From: an uncultured bacterium
GTDB lineage: Bacteria; Bacillota; Clostridia; Oscillospirales; Acutalibacteraceae
Reading direction: 5' to 3'
NCBI GenBank assembly: GCA_905215855.1
Contig: CAJMRT010000001.1
Coordinates: forward strand, 1 to 64,000
DNA: 64,000 bases
Position 1 is the stretch's first letter; each line of letters begins with the position of its first letter. The notes beneath the pieces were generated by a model that was not told the origin of the DNA, made no database searches, and saw only the letters and a program-made list of their open reading frames with translations. The translations under genes and the position numbers were made by a program. Positions 1 to 8,436 of the stretch are shown one piece after another.

Positions 1-100
1 TTTAACTAATCTTTCTTCTTAATCTTCTTTCCTTTATTCAGTTTTCAGGGTGTTTACCCTTTTATATACACCGAGTGATCGGTGGTTCATTTGAACTTTC

Positions 101-127
101 AGCACCACATAAAGTGGTGCTTTTTTG
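101..127 (+). terminator. Rho-independent terminator
   Basis: A perfect 8-bp stem (AGCACCAC / GTGGTGCT) with a 5-base loop is followed by a run of T. It would end transcription entering from the left edge of the window. The first 300 bases otherwise hold only a weak second hairpin (47-60) and the promoter of the next gene. Confidence 0.75.
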
Positions 128-207
128 TTGCCTTTTTAAGTCATAGGACATATTCTGATTGTATGTATTTTTTGTGAAGGTTAACAACACTATTATAAAA
201 ATATTAT

Positions 208-235
208 TTACAAAAATACCAATATATGCTAATAT
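208..235 (+). promoter_or_regulatory. Candidate promoter of the first dockerin gene
   Basis: TTACAA and TAATAT are separated by 16 bases, and a TGC triplet before the -10 gives an extended -10. The leader to the start codon at 304 would be about 62 bases. Confidence 0.4.
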
Positions 236-303
236 TATGATAACAGATGGTTGAAACATACCATAATTTGTTGAAATTATAGTCTTATGGAGGAGAATGT
301 TCT

Positions 304-1224
304 ATGAAAAAGTTATTATCAGTTATTCTTGTTGGTATTTTGGCAGTGTCATCGGTTGCATTCAGTGCATCGGCTGCTGAAAATGAAAAATCCGAGGCTG
401 AGATTGAAAGGGAAAAACTCGGCTGGATATTGACCGATTACGAGTACCTCAGTTCTGTTATGGGAAATCCGATGACATATTTCTGTGTTGACGGCGAGGC
501 TTATAATGCGGCATACAATATTTATCATCAAGAAGAACCCGCAACTGCCGAGGAATACAAAAGTGCAAAAGACAAGCTTTACACCGCATCTTATAACTTG
601 CAGGTTAGCGTTGATTATGCTAAGGCAGGTTATGAGAAAGCCTGCAAAGAGCAGAATTATAATAATTGGTATTCCGATGAACAGTGGAGTGAATTTCAGA
701 CAAAACTTGCTAATTTAAAGACTGCATTAACACCTGCTGACGGTTCTTATACCGACGCTTGGGCTGTTACCAAAGCATATAATGAGCTTATCTCGACATA
801 CAATAAGATGACTAATGCCTACACTTTTAAAGGCGATGTAAACAGAGACGGTTCATTCGACATTATGGATGTTACGCTTGTTCAAAAATATGTTGTTCAC
901 GAGGTAAATTTTACAGGTGCGCAGAAGATGCTTACTAATGAGAAAAAGTACGAGTCTGATATTACCGTTGCAACTGCTACAAACTTGCAGAAAAATATTA
1001 TAGGCATAGGTGACGGATTCAAGAACAACTATATTTTCATTGATGAGCAGGGCGGTTTGAAGTATTTTGACGACACAATGCGTTGGTACGCTTACGGCAA
1101 TTATAATATTTCTTCCAGATACGGATTCGGCACTTACGGCCCTTATGTAAATAATAATCATACCGATTTTCTTGTTGTGCTCGATTATGCCCGCCATTGC
1201 GAGGAAAGCGGATACGAAAAGTAA
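304..1224 (+). CDS. Secreted dockerin-containing protein, function unknown
   Basis: 306 residues. A signal peptide (residues 1-24, ending SASAA) is followed by a helical region of about 150 residues that I do not recognise. From residue 177 there is a dockerin type I repeat, GDVNRDGSFDIMDVTLVQK, with the acidic calcium loop intact. A second, degenerate copy near residue 217 (SDITVATATNLQKNIIG) has lost most calcium ligands. Dockerins bind cohesins on scaffoldins, so the protein probably joins a cell-surface complex such as a cellulosome or amylosome; no cohesin is encoded in the window. About 70 residues follow the dockerin. The start has GGAGGAG 8 bases upstream. Confidence 0.8.
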   Translation: MKKLLSVILVGILAVSSVAFSASAAENEKSEAEIEREKLGWILTDYEYLSSVMGNPMTYFCVDGEAYNAAYNIYHQEEPATAEEYKSAKDKLYTASYNLQVSVDYAKAGYEKACKEQNYNNWYSDEQWSEFQTKLANLKTALTPADGSYTDAWAVTKAYNELISTYNKMTNAYTFKGDVNRDGSFDIMDVTLVQKYVVHEVNFTGAQKMLTNEKKYESDITVATATNLQKNIIGIGDGFKNNYIFIDEQGGLKYFDDTMRWYAYGNYNISSRYGFGTYGPYVNNNHTDFLVVLDYARHCEESGYEK

Positions 1225-1257
1225 TCTTTTGATTATTTAAATTTCACCTAAAACAAC

Positions 1258-1295
1258 AGCGGAAGCAGTGTGTAGAACATTGCTTCCGCTAATTT
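1258..1295 (+). terminator. Hairpin after the dockerin gene
   Basis: A perfect 10-bp stem (AGCGGAAGCA / TGCTTCCGCT) with a 13-base loop. The T tail is poor. Nearly the same hairpin follows the next gene at 2068-2100. Confidence 0.6.
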
Positions 1296-1473
1296 GCGTT
1301 ATGACCCTTGATAACAAAATATATAATTATTACCACTATATCATTGACAACAAATATGTTGACTTTTTATTTTAAAGAAGATAGAATGAAACTAACCAAT
1401 GGTTGTAATTTCCTTAATTATTGCTATTGGACTTGTCGTGTTCTTTTGGTATAAAATTTTACGGAGGGTTATT

Positions 1474-2061
1474 ATGAAATTAAAATCTATGTTTATTTCT
1501 TCTATGATTGCAATGCTTGGCATTGTTTGTGTAGGATGTTCATCTCAACAAACAATTGATAATGCGGAAACAACCGTTTCGCCTGTTACACAAGCTGATA
1601 CCGAAGTCACAATACCGTCATCAGCACCTGAGCAGACTACGGAACAATATACTACTTCTGTTTCAACTGAACCGCTGACAACTCAAAAAGTTGACTTAAG
1701 TAAATATGTTGGTTTATATTCATATAATCAAAATAATGAGGGGAATACAGGCAGTATTAAAGTCGGAATTTTATCCATTGATGAAAATCAAGCAGAGATT
1801 GAAGTGATGAAGTCAAGTCCCAACTACGCCCACCTTGCAGGCGGTAAATTTACAGGCACAATAACCGATGAAAACAGAATTGATTTTACTATGACAGACA
1901 GCTTTAGCAATGTATGTAGCGGGTATATATTGCTTTATGATGATAGCATTTATATGAAAAGTGATATTGTTGAGAAATCAGAGCCGTTTATGTATGGTAT
2001 GATAATCGACAATACAATTGAGAAAATTTCGGATAGCGTTTCAAAAAATGATTTTATTTAA
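1474..2061 (+). CDS. Small lipoprotein, function unknown
   Basis: 195 residues from ATG 1474, chosen because GGAGG lies 7-8 bases upstream; an in-frame start at 1399 has no such site. The N-terminus is a lipoprotein signal ending near residues 20-23 (VCVGC), a slightly atypical lipobox with Cys at -3. A Thr/Ser/Glu-rich linker of about 50 residues leads to a compact C-terminal domain of about 125 residues that begins VDLSKYVGLY. No family is recognised. The linker suggests a domain held off the membrane on the outer face. Confidence 0.7.
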   Translation: MKLKSMFISSMIAMLGIVCVGCSSQQTIDNAETTVSPVTQADTEVTIPSSAPEQTTEQYTTSVSTEPLTTQKVDLSKYVGLYSYNQNNEGNTGSIKVGILSIDENQAEIEVMKSSPNYAHLAGGKFTGTITDENRIDFTMTDSFSNVCSGYILLYDDSIYMKSDIVEKSEPFMYGMIIDNTIEKISDSVSKNDFI

Positions 2062-2067
2062 AAATTT

Positions 2068-2100
2068 GGCGGAAGCAGTGTGAAAAATATTGCTTCCGCC
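2068..2100 (+). terminator. Hairpin after the lipoprotein gene
   Basis: A perfect 10-bp stem (GGCGGAAGCA / TGCTTCCGCC) with a 13-base loop, almost the same sequence as the hairpin at 1258-1290. The intergenic stretch 2101-2279 shows nothing else. Confidence 0.55.
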
Positions 2101-2279
2101 GATGTGTTTAGATGATTGTAGTGTTGAAATGATTTTATAATCGATTCGATTGGTAGCCTTGCGACTATATTTCAGACGGAAATTCACTGAACTCCGCTAC
2201 AGATTATGCACAATATTCATTATATCAAACTGTTGCGACACGCTGCATAACGAGTAGTTAAGATGAGATGATAACTTAC

Positions 2280-2323
2280 CTCGGGCATTAGAGTTTATCG
2301 TTTTTCAAACTATCTTCTCGAAC
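2280..2323 (+). repeat. Dispersed repeat family R1, diverged copy
   Basis: This stretch begins CTCGGGCATT and ends ACTATCTTCTCGAAC, matching the other R1 copies (consensus parts CGCTCGGGCA, AAACTGTCTTCACGAAC, CGGCGACTCGCCGT). It encodes the last residues and the stop of the small minus-strand gene that overlaps it. Confidence 0.5.
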
Positions 2324-2497
2324 ATGGTGCGGTGCTACGCCGCTGATGTAGGGGTAGAGTTCTTCGTATGAATCAGCCTCGGCGGGATTTTTGACTGCTG
2401 TTGGGATAAGACCTGTACAATCCTGATTTGAACAGGTGTTAAGCTCCAAATCGCTTGGTGTTAAAATCTTTTTGTAATCGGGTACTTTGCGTTTCAT
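2288..2497 (-). CDS. Small cysteine-containing protein, unknown
   Basis: 69 residues from ATG 2497, with AAGGAAG 8 bases upstream; a GTG two codons earlier has a worse site. The sequence starts MKRKVPDYKKILTPSDLE and contains TCSNQDCTGLIP (two Cys four apart), then SYEELYPYIS. No signal peptide or membrane segment is visible. The last dozen residues come from a dispersed repeat, so the original C-terminus may have been replaced. The short, charged leader and the Cys/Thr core would also fit a modified-peptide precursor, but no modifying enzyme is nearby. Function unknown. Confidence 0.5.
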   Translation of the reverse strand: MKRKVPDYKKILTPSDLELNTCSNQDCTGLIPTAVKNPAEADSYEELYPYISGVAPHHVREDSLKNDKL

Positions 2498-2573
2498 CTG
2501 CACACTTCCTTTGTAAAAGTGTGTGCGGATGAATTGAATTTATGCGTTTTACATAATGATTTTGCAAAATAAA

Positions 2574-2597
2574 AGGCAGTACAAGGATGTACTGCCT
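2574..2597 (-). terminator. Bidirectional hairpin terminator
   Basis: A perfect 9-bp stem (AGGCAGTAC / GTACTGCCT) with a 6-base loop. On the minus strand it is followed by TTTTATTTTG, so it should end the membrane-protein transcript. Confidence 0.65.
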
Positions 2598-2717
2598 AAA
2601 GTGTGATATTGCAGCATATTTATTTTTCGTTTAGATTTTACAATCTAAATAATTGGTGAACACGGTTCGCCGCTACAATTGAGGATGTATTTTGTCGTTT
2701 TTAGATAATTTTACCTC

Positions 2718-3155
2718 TTAAAGAGTATCAGATTTTACTGCGTTTTTGGAAAATTTAGCAGTAACAATAAATGCTATAATTATCAAAATGTGCAGTATAA
2801 CGTGATACATATCAGGGACATACTTTCCTTCTATGCTTATAAGTGAAATGCAATCTTTAAAATAGGCTATTTTGTTATCAATATTTCCCATGAAACCATT
2901 TCCGAATATTGTATACCATTCGTGGCTTAGAAATTGAGTGACAAACCACATTCCGAGCCATATCAGATGAAGTATTTTACCAATTTTCTTAGTAAAAAGC
3001 ATTAGCAAAAATGTAGCAATTGGGATTAACATAAATATCCACTCATCTTTAAAAGAACCCTCGACTAAATACTTATCTCCTATTTTTATTCCAATCATTG
3101 CAAGAAAGTACCAAAACAATAAAATGATATTACTGATTAAAACACTTTTTTTCAT
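2718..3155 (-). CDS. Integral membrane protein, unknown
   Basis: 145 residues with four probable membrane helices (about 5-24, 39-55, 62-78 and 117-135). A loop of about 40 residues between helices 3 and 4 holds the WYTIFGNGF stretch. There are no catalytic or transport motifs that I recognise. GAGGA about 9-10 bases before the ATG supports the start. It stands alone between two unrelated genes. Confidence 0.65.
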   Translation of the reverse strand: MKKSVLISNIILLFWYFLAMIGIKIGDKYLVEGSFKDEWIFMLIPIATFLLMLFTKKIGKILHLIWLGMWFVTQFLSHEWYTIFGNGFMGNIDNKIAYFKDCISLISIEGKYVPDMYHVILHILIIIAFIVTAKFSKNAVKSDTL

Positions 3156-3234
3156 GATTATCGACTCCTCATTTTCAGCTGAATCATATTAGAAAGCTCC
3201 ATTGCTTATGTAACTGCTTGCAAAAAGCGTTGCA

Positions 3235-3286
3235 ATGTTACGCTCGGGCATTAAATGTTATTTATTAGTTAAACTGTCTTCACGAA
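3235..3286 (+). repeat. Dispersed repeat family R1 copy
   Basis: It contains GTTACGCTCGGGCATT and AAACTGTCTTCACGAA, the two ends of the R1 consensus. It overlaps the last codons of the minus-strand HAD gene and provides its TGA stop (3280-3282). Confidence 0.6.
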
Positions 3287-4014
3287 TGATTAATAATGAG
3301 CTTTTTGATTTTGTACACATCGCCGTCCATAACCTTATATGTACTGCGGAGTTCGCCGTCAATCTCGGGGGAAATGCTCTGGTGAATGTACAGGCTGTCG
3401 ATACCGAAATCAGCCGCACCGCCGATATCGCTGATATAGTCGTTGCCAATCATAATTGACTCGCTCTTTTCAAGTCCGTAACGGTCAAAAAGTGTTTTGA
3501 AATATTTTTCGTCAGGCTTAGAACATTCTTCATCGGAGCTGATGCAAATGCCGTCAAAATATTTTGTGAGATCAAACATATTCAGCTCGTTTTCTGTGAA
3601 TGAACGCTGTGCGTTTGAGAGAAGATAAATCTTTTTGCCTTTTGCTTTGAGAGTGTCGAGTAGGTCGATTACACCATCATAAAGTTTGATGTACTTTGTT
3701 GAGTAGCAACGGAATGCCTCGGCAATGAAAAGCACCTCGGCTTTTGTAACCTTAACTCCCTTTTGTGTAAAAAGCTTGCGGAAAACTTTTTCAATTTTGA
3801 TGTCAACAACTTTTGTGTCGGGAGATTTCTTGAGAACAGCCTTTTTTTCAGCCTGAACAAGTCTGTCGTACTCCTCGTTAAGCTCGTCATAGGTGTAGTG
3901 TGCACCCTTGTAGGCATAGAGAATGGCAATTTTCTTCCACAAATCATCGTTCCATTCATCTGTGTTGATGTCGATAAGAGTGCCGTATAAGTCAAAAATG
4001 TAATTATTGTACAT
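3280..4014 (-). CDS. HAD-family hydrolase (YjjG/PpaX-like)
   Basis: 244 residues. The HAD motifs are all present: motif I DLYGTLIDI with the nucleophile Asp8 and Tyr in place of the usual second-position variable residue, motif II LLSNAQ, the lysine of SKPDEKYF (motif III) and the acidic motif IV IGNDYISDI. The helical cap between motifs I and II places it in subfamily I, with 5'-nucleotidases and phosphoglycolate/pyrophosphate phosphatases. It should be a cytosolic phosphatase for a small metabolite; the substrate cannot be read from the sequence. GAGGAGG lies just upstream of the ATG. It is transcribed divergently from nth. Confidence 0.85.
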   Translation of the reverse strand: MYNNYIFDLYGTLIDINTDEWNDDLWKKIAILYAYKGAHYTYDELNEEYDRLVQAEKKAVLKKSPDTKVVDIKIEKVFRKLFTQKGVKVTKAEVLFIAEAFRCYSTKYIKLYDGVIDLLDTLKAKGKKIYLLSNAQRSFTENELNMFDLTKYFDGICISSDEECSKPDEKYFKTLFDRYGLEKSESIMIGNDYISDIGGAADFGIDSLYIHQSISPEIDGELRSTYKVMDGDVYKIKKLIINHS

Positions 4015-4055
4015 TTTTTGTCCTCCTCAATAAAATTTCTAACTTTTATACTGCT

Positions 4056-4084
4056 ATTGTACCAGTTTTTTATCCTGATTGCAA
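4056..4084 (-). promoter_or_regulatory. Promoter of the HAD gene
   Basis: On the minus strand TTGCAA (4084-4079) and TACAAT (4061-4056) are separated by exactly 17 bases. The -35 hexamer is the same palindromic TTGCAA used by the nth promoter on the other strand. Confidence 0.6.
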
Positions 4085-4107
4085 TAGTAGAATTTTTGTG
4101 TTATACT
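4079..4107 (+). promoter_or_regulatory. Promoter of nth
   Basis: TTGCAA (4079-4084) and TATACT (4102-4107) are separated by 17 bases. It shares its -35 box with the divergent HAD promoter. Confidence 0.65.
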
Positions 4108-4162
4108 GAAGAAAACAGTATTTAATCGCATTTTTTGTTTTTTAAAATTACGGGGTGAGTTT

Positions 4163-4789
4163 ATGACCAAAAAAGAAATTGCCGTGAACGCTGTTCAGGC
4201 TTTGAAAAAAGAATATCCCGACGCAATATGTTCGCTTGTCTACACAGATCCGTTGCAGCTGCTCATTGCAACAAGGCTTGCCGCTCAATGCACGGACGCA
4301 AGGGTTAATATGGTGACTCCTGCGTTGTTTGACAGGTTCAAAACGGCTCAGGATTTTGCCGACTCAACTCCCGAAGAAGTTGCAGAGTACATAAAAAGCT
4401 GCGGACTTTATAAGACCAAATCAAAAGATATTGTTGAAATGGCAAGGATGCTTTGTGACGATTTCGGCGGTGTTGTTCCCGATAATATTGACGACTTAAC
4501 AAAACTCCCCGGAATCGGCAGAAAAACCGCAAATCTTGTGTGCGGTGACATTTTCGGTCAGCCTGCGGTTGTGGTTGATACACATTGCATACGCATTACA
4601 AAAAGGCTCGGACTTCACGATTTAAAAGATCAGAAAAAGATTGAATTTGCATTGCGTGAGCTTTTGCCTCCCGATGAAAGCAACGACTTTTGTCACCGAC
4701 TTGTTCTGCACGGCAGAGCAGTCTGCACCGCAAGAAAGGCAAAATGTGAAGAATGCTGTATGAACGGATTTTGCCCGAAAAAAATCTGA
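4163..4789 (+). CDS. nth: Endonuclease III (DNA glycosylase/AP lyase)
   Basis: 208 residues, the usual length. The helix-hairpin-helix LPGIGRKTA carries the catalytic Lys, and VDTHC holds the catalytic Asp. The C-terminal cysteines follow C-x6-C-x2-C-x5-C, the [4Fe-4S] cluster site. The enzyme removes oxidised pyrimidines from DNA and cuts the abasic strand in base excision repair. GGGGTGAG upstream of the ATG supports the start. A Cof-type phosphatase follows after 13 bases, so the two are probably co-transcribed. Confidence 0.96.
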   Translation: MTKKEIAVNAVQALKKEYPDAICSLVYTDPLQLLIATRLAAQCTDARVNMVTPALFDRFKTAQDFADSTPEEVAEYIKSCGLYKTKSKDIVEMARMLCDDFGGVVPDNIDDLTKLPGIGRKTANLVCGDIFGQPAVVVDTHCIRITKRLGLHDLKDQKKIEFALRELLPPDESNDFCHRLVLHGRAVCTARKAKCEECCMNGFCPKKI

Positions 4790-4802
4790 CAGAGGGATTT
4801 GT

Positions 4803-5636
4803 ATGGATAAGATGAAAGATATTAAGCTGATTGCACTTGACCTTGACGGCACAACTCTTGCCGACAGCGATACCTTGAGCAAACGAACGCAAACTGCCAT
4901 TGAATCTGCAATCAAAAGCGGAATAACCGTTGTTGCGGCAAGCGGCAGACCGTTCGTTATGATGCCCGACAGCGTGATGAACATTGTCGGTCTGGACTAT
5001 GCGATTACCTCGAACGGCGCTGTAATAAGCAAGTGCGGTAAAACGGTTCACCGTTCGCTGATTTTACCCGATGATGTGTTGAAAATTCTCGGTGCTGTGC
5101 GTAATGACGATGTTATTCTTGAGGGATTTATTGACGGATTTACATATGCCGATGTTAGATATGTGCATAGACCGCTTGACTACGGCTGTGAGCCTGAATA
5201 TTTTGAATACACCCGTTCATGCCACGGCAAGATTGTCGATATGAGAAGCTTTTTGAGCAAGCATAGAAATGAGCTTGACCTCATCAGCATTATAAGTACG
5301 GACGAAAAACTTCGCAACAGGCTGTGGAGCAGTATCGAAAAGGCTTGCAACAGCGTTGAAATTACGACTTCAACCGACCATTTTGTTGAGATTATGTCGG
5401 CAGAGGCATCAAAGGCGAAGGCACTCCTGCGTTTGTGTGACTTTTTGAATATCGGCATGCAAAATGTCTGCGCCTGCGGAAATGCCGATAACGATGCCGA
5501 TATGATTGCCGAGTCGGGACTTGGTGCGGCTGTTGAAAATGCAAGTCAAAAATGCCTTGACCGTGCCGATATCGTAATCCCGTCAAATAATAACGATGGT
5601 GTTGCACAATTGATTGAGAAAATTCTTAAAAATTGA
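4803..5636 (+). CDS. Cof-type HAD phosphatase
   Basis: 277 residues. Motif I is ALDLDGTTL, motif II AASGRP, and motif IV GNADNDADM, in which the usual GDxxND is GNADND. The large alpha/beta cap between motifs II and III marks the Cof/IIB group, cytosolic phosphatases of sugar phosphates or cofactor intermediates such as pyridoxal phosphate or FMN. It follows nth with a 13-base gap and a GAGGG site. A second Cof-type gene lies at 38535. Substrate unknown. Confidence 0.88.
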   Translation: MDKMKDIKLIALDLDGTTLADSDTLSKRTQTAIESAIKSGITVVAASGRPFVMMPDSVMNIVGLDYAITSNGAVISKCGKTVHRSLILPDDVLKILGAVRNDDVILEGFIDGFTYADVRYVHRPLDYGCEPEYFEYTRSCHGKIVDMRSFLSKHRNELDLISIISTDEKLRNRLWSSIEKACNSVEITTSTDHFVEIMSAEASKAKALLRLCDFLNIGMQNVCACGNADNDADMIAESGLGAAVENASQKCLDRADIVIPSNNNDGVAQLIEKILKN

Positions 5637-5676
5637 TTGTAATAATGCAGCGGTAATTTCATATAAATAAAAAACA

Positions 5677-5725
5677 GTCGGGAAGACAATGCTTTGCATT
5701 TTGCAAACTGTCTTCCCGACTTTAA
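5677..5725. terminator. Bidirectional terminator, repeat type R4
   Basis: A perfect 12-bp stem (GTCGGGAAGACA / TGTCTTCCCGAC) with a 20-base loop containing TTTGCATTTTGCAAA. It lies between convergent genes. Related hairpins occur at 43628, 50256, 50986 and 51211, always next to gene ends. Confidence 0.8.
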
Positions 5726-5735
5726 TTTTCCATTT

Positions 5736-6125
5736 TCAACTTTTCATTTTCAATTTTTTAAGCATTTCCTCATGGTCGGCTTTAAGTGCTTTGATAAGCG
5801 TCAGACTGTCCCAGTCTTTGCTTGTGGGAGTGATAACCGCCTTGAGCGGAACCCGTCCGACACCGCATTTGTTAAGCGCCTTGATTAGCGAATCAATTGT
5901 CTTATTCGTGAAATTGTGCATGACAATCATTTCTTCGTCAAAGCCGTCACCGTCAAACTTTTCTGCAACAGGTTCAATTCCCTTGATGCCTGCAAGAAAG
6001 CCGATAGGCTGATTGAAATCTTCTTTTTCAACCTTTTTAACCTGAATTTTCAACGGCATAAGCGCAAACTTTGCCTTGCGAAATCTTTCGTCCGAAAAGT
6101 TGTAAAACATAGCAAGTTCTTTCAT
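5736..6125 (-). CDS. DUF3783-like protein
   Basis: 129 residues from ATG 6125. An upstream in-frame start at 6287 would lie inside lepA and is rejected; GGTGAAG precedes the chosen ATG. The C-terminal half (HNFTNKTIDSLIKALNKCG through KAVITPTSKDWDSLTLIKAL) resembles DUF3783, a small family of unknown function in Clostridia. There is no signal or membrane segment. It follows lepA by 10 bases on the same strand and is probably in the same transcript. Confidence 0.7.
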   Translation of the reverse strand: MKELAMFYNFSDERFRKAKFALMPLKIQVKKVEKEDFNQPIGFLAGIKGIEPVAEKFDGDGFDEEMIVMHNFTNKTIDSLIKALNKCGVGRVPLKAVITPTSKDWDSLTLIKALKADHEEMLKKLKMKS

Positions 6126-6135
6126 ATCTTCACCG

Positions 6136-7947
6136 TTAATCCGTATCAAGCTTGAGAACCGCCATAAACGCCTCCTGCGGAACTTCAACAGAACCGAGCT
6201 GGCGCATACGCTTTTTACCTTCTTTTTGCTTTTCAAGGAGTTTTTTCTTACGGGAAATATCACCGCCGTAGCACTTGGCAAGTACATCCTTACGCATAGC
6301 CTTTACGGTTTCTCTGGCAATAATTTTACCGCCGATGCAAGCCTGAATCGGAATTTCAAAGAGCTGTCTCGGAATCTTTTCCTTTAGCTTTTCAGCCATC
6401 TTTCTTGCCCTTGAATATGCCTTGTCTGCGTGAATGATGAACGAAAGTGCATCGACAACCTCGCCGTTAAGCATAATATCGAGTTTAACAAGGTTGCTCT
6501 GAACGTATTCTTTAAGCTCATAGTCGAATGATGCATAACCTCTTGTGCGTGATTTGAGCGTGTCGAAAAAGTCGTAGATTATTTCGGCAAGCGGAAGTAC
6601 ATAGTGTAAATCAACACGGTCGGCATCAATATACTGCATATCGACAAAAGTTCCTCGTCTGTCCTGACAAAGCTCCATAATATTGCCGACATATTCCTTA
6701 GGTGCATAGATGTGAGCGTCTGTTACAGGCTCTTCCGCCATTTGAATAAGTGACGGATCGGGGTAGTTTGTCGGGTTGTCAATCATCTCAACCGTGCCGT
6801 CTGTGCGTGTGATTCTGTAAATTACACTCGGTGCGGTTGTGATGAGGTCAAGCTGATATTCTCTTTCAAGTCGCTCCTGAATGATTTCCATGTGGAGCAG
6901 TCCCAAAAATCCGCAACGAAAACCGAATCCGAGGGCAACCGATGTTTCGGGATCAAACGAAAGAGCCGCATCGTTAAGCTGAAGCTTTTCAAGTGCATCT
7001 TTAAGGTCGCCGTATCTTGCGCCGTCAACAGGGTAGATACCGCAGAAAACCATAGGCTGTGCCTCACGGTAGCCGGGGAGCGGTTCTTCTGCGGGATTTG
7101 ATGTGAGTGTAACCGTGTCGCCAACCTTTGCGTCTGCAAGAGTCTTGATTGAACCCGTGATGTAGCCAACCTCGCCTGCATAAAGACCGTCTGTCTTTTC
7201 GGGAGCGGTTGCGTGCATAAGTCCGCACTCAACAACATTGAACACACTGCCCGTTGCCATAAGCTTGAATTCATCGCCCGGGTGAATCTGTCCCTCTTTG
7301 AGCCTTACATATATAATTACGCCCTTGTAGCTGTCGTAGTAGCTGTCAAAAATCAATGCACGCAGAGGAGCGTTGATGTCGCCTGTAGGAGCAGGAATAT
7401 CGTGAACAACCTTTTCAAGAACTGCGTGAATGTTGATTCCTGCCTTTGCGGAAATTTTCGGAGCATCCTCGGCAGGAATACCGATTACATCTTCGATTTC
7501 CTGAATAACCCTGTCGGGGTCGGCACTCGGCAAATCAATTTTGTTGACAACGGGAACAATTTCAAGTCCGCTGTCAACGGCAAGATATGTGTTTGCAAGA
7601 GTCTGCGCCTCAATGCCCTGTGATGCGTCAACAACAAGAATAGCGCCCTCACAAGCCGCCAGTGAACGGGAAACCTCGTAGTTAAAGTCAACATGACCGG
7701 GGGTGTCGATGAGGTTAAAAAGATATTCTTCGCCGTCATCGGCTTTGTAGATAACGCTAACCGCCCTCGCCTTGATTGTAATGCCACGCTCACGCTCAAG
7801 ATCCATATCGTCAAGCAGCTGTGCCTCCATATCCCTTTCGGAAACGGAGTTGGTCTGCTCAAGAATTCTGTCCGCAAGCGTACTCTTGCCGTGGTCAATG
7901 TGAGCAATAATGCTGAAATTTCTTATTTTATCCTGTGGAAAAGACAA
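6136..7947 (-). CDS. lepA: Elongation factor 4 (LepA)
   Basis: 603 residues, full length. The GTPase motifs are present: AHIDHGKST (G1), RGITI (G2), DTPGH (G3) and NKIDLP (G4). The C-terminal LepA-specific domain ends in the lysine-rich KKKLLEKQKEGKKRMRQ. It is a ribosomal GTPase that back-translocates or remodels stalled ribosomes. The start codon is TTG (7945-7947) with AAGGTG 7 bases upstream; no better ATG exists. The neighbours do not suggest a special role. Confidence 0.97.
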   Translation of the reverse strand: MSFPQDKIRNFSIIAHIDHGKSTLADRILEQTNSVSERDMEAQLLDDMDLERERGITIKARAVSVIYKADDGEEYLFNLIDTPGHVDFNYEVSRSLAACEGAILVVDASQGIEAQTLANTYLAVDSGLEIVPVVNKIDLPSADPDRVIQEIEDVIGIPAEDAPKISAKAGINIHAVLEKVVHDIPAPTGDINAPLRALIFDSYYDSYKGVIIYVRLKEGQIHPGDEFKLMATGSVFNVVECGLMHATAPEKTDGLYAGEVGYITGSIKTLADAKVGDTVTLTSNPAEEPLPGYREAQPMVFCGIYPVDGARYGDLKDALEKLQLNDAALSFDPETSVALGFGFRCGFLGLLHMEIIQERLEREYQLDLITTAPSVIYRITRTDGTVEMIDNPTNYPDPSLIQMAEEPVTDAHIYAPKEYVGNIMELCQDRRGTFVDMQYIDADRVDLHYVLPLAEIIYDFFDTLKSRTRGYASFDYELKEYVQSNLVKLDIMLNGEVVDALSFIIHADKAYSRARKMAEKLKEKIPRQLFEIPIQACIGGKIIARETVKAMRKDVLAKCYGGDISRKKKLLEKQKEGKKRMRQLGSVEVPQEAFMAVLKLDTD

Positions 7948-8369
7948 TGCTAATCACCTTTTTCTTTAATGTCTTTTTTGTACTTTATTTTAATCTGTAT
8001 TTAGATTTAAATCCGAGCAACGCTCTGCTTTGCTTGCAAGGAGCAGAGCTTGCGACAGATTGCAATCAGTACAAAGGAGCGTCAGCTCCTCGTGAGTTTG
8101 GTTGTGGATTATTCCACGGCTAAACTCACGGATATTTCACGCTTCTAAAAGATGTGTGAAATATCTGTACTTAGATTATACCAATTCTGCCGAATAAAGC
8201 AACCGTATTTGATTAAAACGCTTATTGCAGATGTATATTTGTTCGTTTTGGTTTTGCAACCAAAGCGAATGGCGGTCACTGACCGCCGCTACGGTTAAGC
8301 AATATTTATTTATCATCATAACTCCCTAAATTATAACATATGGCAATCTCTTTCACAAGCAAAAAATCG
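7948..8369. other. Long intergenic region with a compound hairpin element
   Basis: This stretch upstream of lepA holds no gene. It contains the compound repeat described separately at 7993-8176. Further on, near 8241-8300, TTTTGGTTTTGCAACCAAAG and GGCGGTCACTGACCGCC form two more hairpins, similar to sequences near 43713. Confidence 0.7.
7993..8176 (+). repeat. Compound hairpin repeat R6, copy 1
   Basis: An 85-base block (8005-8090) matches the reverse complement of 19484-19570 with roughly 85% identity by eye. It is followed by a nested hairpin, CGTGAGTTT (8091-8099) / AAACTCACG (8122-8130) with inner GTGGA/TCCAC, and by a third, GATATTTCAC (8131-8140) / GTGAAATATC (8156-8165). Near-identical 14-base sequences (ATCTGTATTTAGAT and ATCTGTACTTAGAT) flank the whole unit, like target duplications. 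No ORF is inside. Confidence 0.6.
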
Positions 8370-8398
8370 TTGCAGTATGCGGTTTTCGGTGTTATACT
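8370..8398 (+). promoter_or_regulatory. Promoter of the C_GCAxxG_C_C gene
   Basis: TTGCAG and TATACT are separated by 17 bases. The leader to the ATG at 8437 is about 32 bases. Confidence 0.65.
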
Positions 8399-8436
8399 TT
8401 GCTTATAGAAATAACCCTATAAAAGGAGAAATTGGT

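Noticed and set aside
1399..1473. A longer lipoprotein with an extra N-terminal helix
   Set aside because: No ribosome-binding site; the ATG at 1474 has GGAGG and starts a proper lipoprotein signal.
6126..6287. A longer DUF3783-like protein
   Set aside because: The extension lies inside lepA in another frame and reads as arginine-rich nonsense.
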